In this document: positions 57,364 through 64,000 of the stretch, piece by piece | Layout of the letters: every line of letters begins with the position of its first letter | Position numbering within the stretch: position 1 is the stretch's first letter | Notes under the pieces: generated by a model | The model's database searches: none | Told to the model about the DNA's origin: nothing | What the model saw: the letters and a program-made list of their open reading frames with translations, nothing else | DNA from: Gardnerella swidsinskii | GTDB taxonomy: Bacteria; Actinomycetota; Actinomycetes; Actinomycetales; Bifidobacteriaceae | NCBI RefSeq assembly: GCF_003397705.1 | Contig: NZ_QJVB01000002.1 | Location: 310,001-374,000, forward strand | Length of the DNA: 64,000 nt | Reading direction: 5' to 3' | Translations under genes and position numbers: made by a program

Positions 57364-58926
57364 CTACAATGCTTCTAGCATAACAGACGTCATAGCAGTA
57401 ATACTTCCTGCACCAACTGTAAGCAGCACATCACCAGATTTTGCACGCGAAGCCAGTTTCAACGCAGCTTCGCGCATATCGTCAACCGCTTCAATTTTTA
57501 CATCAAGATTCTGCGATTTTGCAGCTTTAACAATAGTTTCAGCATTAATATTTGGAAAATCTTCCTGCTTTTCGCGAGCTGGGAAAATTCCTGTAACAAT
57601 TACATCGTCTGCAAGAGCCAAAGATTTTGCAAACTCATTAGCAAAAGCCTGCGTTCTGGAGAACAAATGAGGCTGAAACAGCACGCGAAGAGTAGAAGAA
57701 GTGTACTTTCTTCGAGCAGCGCGCAATAATGCAGCTATTTCAGTTGGATGGTGAGCATAATCGTCCACAACTGTCACACCATCAACACATCCACGAATAT
57801 CAAAACGACGAGACGCACCTCGGAAGCTTTCTGCACTACGAGCCGCATCTTCTGGATTCATACCGAGCAATACTGCAGCAACAATAGCTGCAGAAGCATT
57901 AAGCGCATTATGCAAACCTGGTATTAACAAGCTAACTTGCACCTTATTCGAACATTTAGCATGTTCATCCAAAATTTTTTCTGGCAATACAAGCGTAAAC
58001 ATTTCTCGACCACTTACAGCTTGCTCATTTTCATGCTCAATACTTGCGAACATAGCTAATTTTTGTACGCGCGAGCTGACTTTCATGCTCCAAGTATCCA
58101 AATTACCGTAAGCAATTGTTTTGTTTAAAATATTATCCGGCATAGCTTCAAGTACTTTTCTAGCACCTTCGTCTTCTGCACAAATTATTACGTTATTAAT
58201 AGCATGACTTACGTGCTCAACAAATGCTTCTCTGTATCGTTCACTAGAGCCGTAATGATCCAAGTGATCTGCTTCAGCATTTGTTACGATTGCAATACTT
58301 GGGCTGTATTTTTCAAAACTTCCGTCAGATTCGTCAGCTTCAGCAACCATAACAATTCCATTGCCAGCATGACCACCGTCTAAAACTGTTCCGTCTGCGG
58401 CTTGAATAGATCCGCCGATTGCGTAGCTTGGATCAGCCAAATCGCCTGCTGCAGCCACAGTTAATATATGAGAAAGAAGTGAGCTAGTAGTTGTTTTACC
58501 ATGCGCTCCAGCAACAGTCACGCCAGTTTTTGCAGATAATAATAACGCAAGAATATCGCTGCGATGAACAAGCTTTATGCCGCGCTCATGTGCTGCCATA
58601 ATCTCCGGATTGCTCGGTTTAATAGCGCTTGAATACACGAGTACATCTGCATGCTCAACGTGTGAAGCACTTTGTCCAATTTCTACTTCAATACCTAATT
58701 CTTCCAAGCGTTGAGTGTGATCATTTGCTTCGCGATCACATCCACTTACGCTTACCCCCTCTTCATGCAACATTTCTGCCAGAACACTCATTCCAGCTCC
58801 ACCAATACCAATAAAATGCACTCGACCTAATTTTGAAATTGTTTGCGAATCATCAAATGCTGATTTTACTGGGTTTAAATCAATATTATTATGAAATGAA
58901 GTTGTATTGCTATTAAGATTAGTCAT
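57364..58926 (-). CDS. murC: UDP-N-acetylmuramate-L-alanine ligase
   Basis: MurC adds the first stem-peptide residue to UDP-MurNAc. The 520-residue protein has the N-terminal 'VHFIGIGGAGMSVLAEML', ATP loop 'VAGAHGKTTTSSLLSHIL', 'EADESDGSFEKYSPSIAIVTNAEADHLDHYG' (in pieces) and 'VVDDYAHHPTEIAALLRAAR'. About 25 extra residues precede the Rossmann domain. The start overlaps the murG stop (TAATG-type, one shared base), indicating coupled translation. Confidence 0.97.
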   Translation of the reverse strand: MTNLNSNTTSFHNNIDLNPVKSAFDDSQTISKLGRVHFIGIGGAGMSVLAEMLHEEGVSVSGCDREANDHTQRLEELGIEVEIGQSASHVEHADVLVYSSAIKPSNPEIMAAHERGIKLVHRSDILALLLSAKTGVTVAGAHGKTTTSSLLSHILTVAAAGDLADPSYAIGGSIQAADGTVLDGGHAGNGIVMVAEADESDGSFEKYSPSIAIVTNAEADHLDHYGSSERYREAFVEHVSHAINNVIICAEDEGARKVLEAMPDNILNKTIAYGNLDTWSMKVSSRVQKLAMFASIEHENEQAVSGREMFTLVLPEKILDEHAKCSNKVQVSLLIPGLHNALNASAAIVAAVLLGMNPEDAARSAESFRGASRRFDIRGCVDGVTVVDDYAHHPTEIAALLRAARRKYTSSTLRVLFQPHLFSRTQAFANEFAKSLALADDVIVTGIFPAREKQEDFPNINAETIVKAAKSQNLDVKIEAVDDMREAALKLASRAKSGDVLLTVGAGSITAMTSVMLEAL

Positions 58927-60125
58927 TACTTTCTGCCTTCTTTTGCGATTTCAAGAATATGCTTCGCCATAACGTCTGCAGCATCACGAATACCATAATT
59001 CCAAGATTTAGTACGCATAGCTTGTAATTGCTTTTTGTTTTGCAATAAAGCTAATCCTTCATCTATAAACCACTTTGCATTGAAATCAGCATCATTTACC
59101 ATTACTGCTCCCCCTGCATTTACTACAGGCTCAGCATTGAAACGCTGCTCGCCGTTGCCAATAGGCAATGGCACGTATACAGCAGGTAAGCCAAGTGCAG
59201 AAATTTCTGCAACCGTTCCAGCTCCTGCACGACATATAACTAAATCTGCACAAGCAAAAGCCCAATCAATACGCTCTAGATATTCTGCAATATGATAATC
59301 GCCACAGCCAGCATGCTCTGGTTTAATATCGTTTATTTGCGATTCGCCTACTTGCTTTGCAACTATATTTCGCACTTCTTCCGCTTTTGCGCGACCAGTT
59401 AAGTGAATTACTTGCGCATGTTTTAAAATATCTCCTGCTGCTGCAGCAACAGCTTGATTTATGCTTTTTGCACCCAAAGATCCGCCAGTAACAAGAATAA
59501 TTGGACGTTTAGGGTCAACGCCAAGTTTTTGCGCACCTTCAACGCGAGCGGAATCATAATCTTTTTCTAATCTTTCACACAATTGAGAAATAGCAGGTCT
59601 AAGAGGTAAACCAACTCTTTCAACTTTGACACCTTTTCGTGTGCGCAAATCAGTATTCCCATAAACTGTTCCAACAGCATCAGCCCAACTTGCGCCCAAG
59701 CGATTTGCCATTCCAGATTTAGCATTCTGCTCGTGAATCACAATAGGAATATGCTGCGCATGAGCTTGAGAATATACTGGAGCAGAAGCATAGCCACCGA
59801 AGCCCACTACTATATCTGCTTTTCTAGCGGCTAGTATATTTCGCACTTTGCGTTTTTCGCGCATCCATCGAATTGGAAACTTAATTGCATCTAGATTTGG
59901 CTTACGCGGGAACGGCACTTTTTCTATAGTGTCAAGTTCGTACCCTGCATTCGGAACAAGACTTTTTTCCAAACCAACTTCTGTGCCAATTACACTAATT
60001 AACGCTTCAGGATTGAGCTTTTTAATAGCGTTTGCGACAGAAAGCAAAGGATTGACATGACCTGCAGTGCCCCCGCCTGCAAGAACAATATGCACTTCAT
60101 GCTCAATAGCATTATCAAATTTCAT
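58926..60125 (-). CDS. murG: UDP-GlcNAc:lipid I N-acetylglucosaminyltransferase
   Basis: MurG converts lipid I to lipid II at the inner membrane face. The 399-residue protein has the GT28 features '[23 protein letters not shown]' in pieces, '[20 protein letters not shown]', '[19 protein letters not shown]', '[26 protein letters not shown]' in pieces and '[20 protein letters not shown]'. It lies 50 bp after ftsW and overlaps murC by one base. Confidence 0.97.
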   Translation of the reverse strand: MKFDNAIEHEVHIVLAGGGTAGHVNPLLSVANAIKKLNPEALISVIGTEVGLEKSLVPNAGYELDTIEKVPFPRKPNLDAIKFPIRWMREKRKVRNILAARKADIVVGFGGYASAPVYSQAHAQHIPIVIHEQNAKSGMANRLGASWADAVGTVYGNTDLRTRKGVKVERVGLPLRPAISQLCERLEKDYDSARVEGAQKLGVDPKRPIILVTGGSLGAKSINQAVAAAAGDILKHAQVIHLTGRAKAEEVRNIVAKQVGESQINDIKPEHAGCGDYHIAEYLERIDWAFACADLVICRAGAGTVAEISALGLPAVYVPLPIGNGEQRFNAEPVVNAGGAVMVNDADFNAKWFIDEGLALLQNKKQLQAMRTKSWNYGIRDAADVMAKHILEIAKEGRK

Positions 60126-60175
60126 TTCACTACCCTTGTTATAACTTTCATATTATAAAAAGTTGTAAATACTTA

Positions 60176-61837
60176 CTACTTCGATATAGTAAGTTGCGGA
60201 TTGGAACGCATAAGACCATCAGCTACGCCAATTGCGACCAAACACATAACAAGCGAAGAACCACCTGCGGACACAAACGGCATAGGCACTCCCATAACCG
60301 GAAGTATTTGCACAACAACAAGAATATTAACTAATCCTTGGCCTACAATCCACGTTGCAATACACATTAATGTGATTGAAATAAATTGCGATTTCGCTTT
60401 TAATGCTGAAGATAGTATGCACCAACCAATAATTACGTATAGCAAAATCACTGCTGCTGCAACCAAAAAGCCCATCTCTTCGCCAATAATAGCGAAAATA
60501 AAGTCATTGTGAGCGTAAGGCAAATAATTCCATTTTTCACGAGAGTTTCCGATGCCAACGCCTAATAGTCCACCAGAAGCCATTGCATATTGAGCGTGAA
60601 TTGCTTGGAAACAAACGCCTTTAGCTGATTTTGCATCACATCCGTGCAAAGTAGCAAGAATACGTCGCATACGATTTTGGCTTGTTAAAACCAAAAGAGC
60701 AACCATTATGCAAGCAATAAATATGCTTCCAACAAGCCATTTTGTTGGGAATCCACCTAAGTAGAAAGCTATAAGTGCAATAAGAATAATAATTAAAGCA
60801 GTACCAAGATCCTTACCTGCAATAACAAGCAACAACGATACGCCAAGTCCTGCTGCTACAGGAATATACGCGCGCATTCGCACACGCTCATATGCTTGTT
60901 TTGCAGCAATCAAAGCTACTGGAAGCCAAATACATAATGCAAGTTTTGTAATTTCTGCAGGCTGCAAAGTCATAGGGCCGAAAGCAATCCAACCAGCATT
61001 ACCATTAACTTCACGTCGTAAACCTGGAACAAATGTTAAGAACTGTGCAATAACAGAAATAATGTAAATAACAGCAACGTATCGTCTATAAACTGTAACT
61101 GGAAGTCGAGAAGCGAAAATATAGCCAATTAAGCCTAAAACGCAATACATTGTTTGGTTTACGCCTTGACCCCAAGGTGCAATTCCGTAGGTGATCATAG
61201 TTACTGAAGAACTAGAAAACACCATAAATAAGCCGAAAATCGACAGTATAACCACTGATACTCTCATGCCGTATAAGCACCACAGTGGGTTAGTTAAACT
61301 GCGCAAGCCAACGTATTTCTTTAATTCTGAATCTTGAGTTTTGCGCTCTAACGAGTTTTTTGAGTAGTCTTTTTTCGAGGAAAATATTCCAGATACAGTA
61401 TGCGCTAATTTTGCGTATTTGATTGACTTTGCCGGCTTTGCTGTATTTGCTGGTTTCGCTAGCTTTGCTGGTTTCGCTGGTTTCGCAGCTTTCGACTTCT
61501 TTACATCTTTTACAAATTTTACAGATTCATTTAAAGAAGAACCTACAGATTTGCCAACTTTAGTAACAGAACTACTTACGGACTTACTTACAGACTTTCC
61601 TACAGATTTGCCTAATTCCTTACCCGCTTTGCTTGCATACGCTCCTGCTTTGCTTACGGACTCGCCTACTTTACTTGCTGAAGTTCTAATAGATTTTTTA
61701 AAAGATTCAAATTTTTGCTTTTGGGAAGAATGAGAAGAATCTGAATCTGTTTCAATATGATCTTCCATAATAACTTCTGAGACTTTGCACGCTAATGAAC
61801 GCAAAAACTTTTTAGGCTTATTACTGTTGAATACCAT
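60176..61837 (-). CDS. ftsW: Peptidoglycan glycosyltransferase FtsW with basic N-terminal extension
   Basis: FtsW polymerises lipid II at the septum. The frame extends to 61957 inside murD; I prefer the ATG at 61837 ([11 protein letters not shown]), overlapping murD by 17 bp and giving 553 residues. An ATG at 61768 ([10 protein letters not shown]) is an alternative. About 160 hydrophilic residues with Lys/Ser/Ala repeats ('[19 protein letters not shown]', '[20 protein letters not shown]') precede the first of ten membrane segments. SEDS family residues include '[14 protein letters not shown]', '[14 protein letters not shown]' and '[14 protein letters not shown]'. The extension is far longer than in most FtsW. 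Confidence 0.9.
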   Translation of the reverse strand: MVFNSNKPKKFLRSLACKVSEVIMEDHIETDSDSSHSSQKQKFESFKKSIRTSASKVGESVSKAGAYASKAGKELGKSVGKSVSKSVSSSVTKVGKSVGSSLNESVKFVKDVKKSKAAKPAKPAKLAKPANTAKPAKSIKYAKLAHTVSGIFSSKKDYSKNSLERKTQDSELKKYVGLRSLTNPLWCLYGMRVSVVILSIFGLFMVFSSSSVTMITYGIAPWGQGVNQTMYCVLGLIGYIFASRLPVTVYRRYVAVIYIISVIAQFLTFVPGLRREVNGNAGWIAFGPMTLQPAEITKLALCIWLPVALIAAKQAYERVRMRAYIPVAAGLGVSLLLVIAGKDLGTALIIILIALIAFYLGGFPTKWLVGSIFIACIMVALLVLTSQNRMRRILATLHGCDAKSAKGVCFQAIHAQYAMASGGLLGVGIGNSREKWNYLPYAHNDFIFAIIGEEMGFLVAAAVILLYVIIGWCILSSALKAKSQFISITLMCIATWIVGQGLVNILVVVQILPVMGVPMPFVSAGGSSLVMCLVAIGVADGLMRSNPQLTISK

Positions 61838-63422
61838 GATTATGCACCCATCGTTGAGATTCTTTAGCAAAACGATTGCCGCGATCGGCGTACGAAACAA
61901 ATTGATCCATAGAGGCACAAGCAGGAGCAAGCAGAACAACATCACCAGGCTTAACATAACGCCCAGCAGCTTCTACAGTTTGACGCATAACAGCCTCACC
62001 GAATGAAGAATCAGGATTTACAAGCGAAGTATTCTCAATATACTCACAAACTAAGTCATCAACGCAATCATATGATTTAGCGCAAGAACCATCTTGTGAA
62101 ACAATAGTTACTGGAATGTGAGGAGCTGAACTGTGAAGAGCTTCAACAATTGGACGTTGATCTATTCCAATAACAACAACTGCTTTAATCACATGAAGTT
62201 GGTTTGCAATTAAATCTTCAAAATGACCACCTTTAGCTAAACCGCCAGCAATCCAAACAACCGAATTATTAGCAAAACTAGCTAAAGATGCACAAGCAGC
62301 ATGAGCATTAGTTGCTTTAGAATCATCTACAAATCTAATACAATGCGAAGGATTTTCATCTTCAGACATCAAAGTCGCAACTGTTTGAATGCGATGACCT
62401 CCAGGAGCAAACTCGCGTAAAGCACGAACTGAAGAATCTACGTCACCAGTTAAACCTAAAGCTAACGCTAACGCAGTAAGAGCATCAGCTAATAAATGCG
62501 GATACACACTGCCATCAGGCTCGCACAGATGTTTTAGCTCACGCAATTCGACAATAGGTTTTAGAGTGCCTTTAGTTCCTCCAGCAACACCGCTGTTATC
62601 TACAATCCAACCATCTTTTACGCCAATTTCACCATCTTTAGGCTCTTCTAACGTAAAACCAATCTTTTTACAGCCATCAGCAACTTGTGCACAATCTGCC
62701 AATTTGCTTACACGCTCATCTTGAGCATTGTAAACCAAAGCTTTTTGCACATTATTAAATACTTTTGACTTGTCACGAGCGTACGCTTCCATGCCACCAT
62801 GCCAATCTAAATGATCAGCAGCAATATTAGTAATAGCAGCACAATCAAGAGCTAAAGAATCAGTGAAATGCAATTGGAAAGAGCTTAATTCAACACATAA
62901 GGCATCATGCTCACATTCCAAAGCAGCATGTGACACAGACTTTCCAATATTTCCCACAGCTGGAGCATTTAATCCGCAAGCGGTTAGCATTGCAGAAGTC
63001 ATTTCTGTAGTAGAAGTCTTACCATTTGTGCCAGTAACGCCAATCCAATAAGCAGGTTTATTCGTGCGCTTAGAAGGTACGCGCAAGCGCCATGCTAATT
63101 CAACTTCGCTCATTATTGGAATATTGCGCGATGCAGCTTCTTGCAAAAATGGCGTGCGAGGGTTAAATACTGGAGATGTAACAACAGCATCGATTTTAGA
63201 CCAGTCTATTGCTGAAAAATCATGTATATCGGCATCAGGCTTATTTTCGTCTGCAGTCACAGGCTCAGATCCAACAGCGCACAAAACCTCAGCTGCGCCA
63301 CGACCAGAAACTCCAAGACCTGCAACTAATACACGCTTAAAAGCAAATGCTTTATCGCTTGTGCACGACTTACAAGTAGATTCAGACGAAACAGATACTT
63401 CATTGCCATCGACAATATTCAT
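61821..63422 (-). CDS. murD: UDP-N-acetylmuramoyl-L-alanine-D-glutamate ligase
   Basis: MurD adds D-Glu to UDP-MurNAc-L-Ala. The frame opens with TTG at 63437, but GGAAGG seven bases before the ATG at 63422 ([10 protein letters not shown]) decides the start, giving 533 residues. Motifs: '[17 protein letters not shown]' (Rossmann), ATP loop '[19 protein letters not shown]', '[26 protein letters not shown]' in pieces, and '[17 protein letters not shown]'. About 28 extra residues with Cys-rich 'CKSCTS' precede the domain. ftsW begins within its last codons. Confidence 0.96.
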   Translation of the reverse strand: MNIVDGNEVSVSSESTCKSCTSDKAFAFKRVLVAGLGVSGRGAAEVLCAVGSEPVTADENKPDADIHDFSAIDWSKIDAVVTSPVFNPRTPFLQEAASRNIPIMSEVELAWRLRVPSKRTNKPAYWIGVTGTNGKTSTTEMTSAMLTACGLNAPAVGNIGKSVSHAALECEHDALCVELSSFQLHFTDSLALDCAAITNIAADHLDWHGGMEAYARDKSKVFNNVQKALVYNAQDERVSKLADCAQVADGCKKIGFTLEEPKDGEIGVKDGWIVDNSGVAGGTKGTLKPIVELRELKHLCEPDGSVYPHLLADALTALALALGLTGDVDSSVRALREFAPGGHRIQTVATLMSEDENPSHCIRFVDDSKATNAHAACASLASFANNSVVWIAGGLAKGGHFEDLIANQLHVIKAVVVIGIDQRPIVEALHSSAPHIPVTIVSQDGSCAKSYDCVDDLVCEYIENTSLVNPDSSFGEAVMRQTVEAAGRYVKPGDVVLLAPACASMDQFVSYADRGNRFAKESQRWVHNHGIQQ

Positions 63423-63446
63423 ATTGAAGCCTTCCAATTTTTGAAA

Positions 63447-64000
63447 TTAAATAAGCAAGCCAGAATGCCCTGCCCAATCGGCGTAGAACATCATAAGTGC
63501 AGAAAGCACAAACATGAGCTCAATCATCCAGAATCGCACAACAACCTTGGTTTCCGTCCAGCCGAGCAATTCAAAATGATGATGAATAGGAGCCATTTTG
63601 AACACGCGCTTATGCGTAGCTTTAAAGAATCCAACTTGAATAACGTCACTTGCAGCTTCCATTACAAATAATCCACCCAAAATCACAGCCAAAAACTCTG
63701 TGTGAGTTGCAATAGAAAGAGCTGCAAATAATCCGCCTAAAGCCAACGAACCAGTATCTCCCATAAATACTTGAGCAGGATTCGAATTAAACCACAAGAA
63801 TCCAAAGCAAGCAACAGCAGCACAAACAGCAATAATAGTTAAATCGAGAGGATCAGAAACAGCGTAAGAGAATCCGAAATGACCGCCTCCGCGCACATGG
63901 TAGCTTTCCCAGAAAGCAATCAAAGCGTAACCAGCAAAAGCAATCATAGAAGATCCAGAAGCTAAACCATCAAGTCCATCAGTCAAGTTTACAGCGTTAG
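63447..64000 (-). CDS. mraY: Phospho-N-acetylmuramoyl-pentapeptide transferase, C-terminal part
   Basis: MraY forms lipid I from UDP-MurNAc-pentapeptide and undecaprenyl phosphate. Only the last roughly 184 codons are in the window; the frame runs off the right edge through NAVNLTDGLDGLASG, whose Asp pair is catalytic. Further signatures are 'FMGDTGSLALGG' and 'KMAPIHHHFELLGWTETKVVVRFW' in pieces, the MraY-specific HHH loop. The downstream murD ATG lies 25 bp after the stop. Confidence 0.96.
   Translation of the reverse strand, partial: NAVNLTDGLDGLASGSSMIAFAGYALIAFWESYHVRGGGHFGFSYAVSDPLDLTIIAVCAAVACFGFLWFNSNPAQVFMGDTGSLALGGLFAALSIATHTEFLAVILGGLFVMEAASDVIQVGFFKATHKRVFKMAPIHHHFELLGWTETKVVVRFWMIELMFVLSALMMFYADWAGHSGLLI

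Overview
The window looks like a chromosome segment of a low-GC member of the Bifidobacteriaceae, most probably Gardnerella. The evidence is the AT-rich coding sequence combined with clearly actinobacterial gene blocks: rpmE-prfA-prmC-tsaC-wecA, prfB-ftsE-ftsX-CHAP hydrolase-smpB, and a dcw cluster. The tmRNA tag AKSNRTEFALAA and a LAKTG-type wall-sorting signal fit the same group. The genus is inferred from overall resemblance, not from a database search.

Layout. 1-2338 is the 5' part of a secreted BspA-like (DUF285 repeat) protein with an in-frame G9 tract. 2586-9944 holds coaX, an orphan sugar-binding lipoprotein, glmS and a polar amino-acid ABC transporter, all on the minus strand. 10222-16837 is smpB, the CHAP hydrolase with FtsX and FtsE, prfB and map. 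pepO (M13 peptidase) follows on the plus strand. 19069-25325 is the accessory core. It contains a tandem group of hairpin repeats, a tracrRNA gene, an 8-repeat CRISPR array, and cas2, cas1 and cas9 of a type II-C system. Every repeat carries a perfect extended -10 promoter motif, and a degenerate inverted repeat closes the array. 25326-26473 is a broken CAP-domain gene.

26763-38009 is housekeeping: an ssb paralog, proS, a Pif1-like helicase, orn, guaB, wecA, tsaC, prmC, prfA and rpmE. 38122-46968 encodes a 2948-residue wall-anchored surface protein with a poly-C/poly-A tract upstream. Then come the tmRNA gene, miaA, a small RelA/SpoT-type alarmone synthetase and a Bax-inhibitor-1 protein. The 50715-51419 gap is dense in structured repeats. 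51420-55805 is the str operon (rpsL-rpsG-fusA-tuf). 56073-64000 is the dcw cluster running ftsQ-murC-murG-ftsW-murD-mraY, with mraY cut by the window edge.

Themes. (1) Translation quality control and termination are well represented (tmRNA, SmpB, RF1, RF2, PrmC, TsaC, MiaA). (2) Wall synthesis and division genes occur in two clusters, and FtsE, FtsW and FtsQ carry unusual low-complexity extensions. (3) Surface or secreted protein genes are associated with homopolymer tracts, which suggests slippage-driven variation. (4) Two families of short structured intergenic repeats show changes in their stems that keep pairing intact. No prophage, insertion sequence, rRNA or tRNA gene was found.
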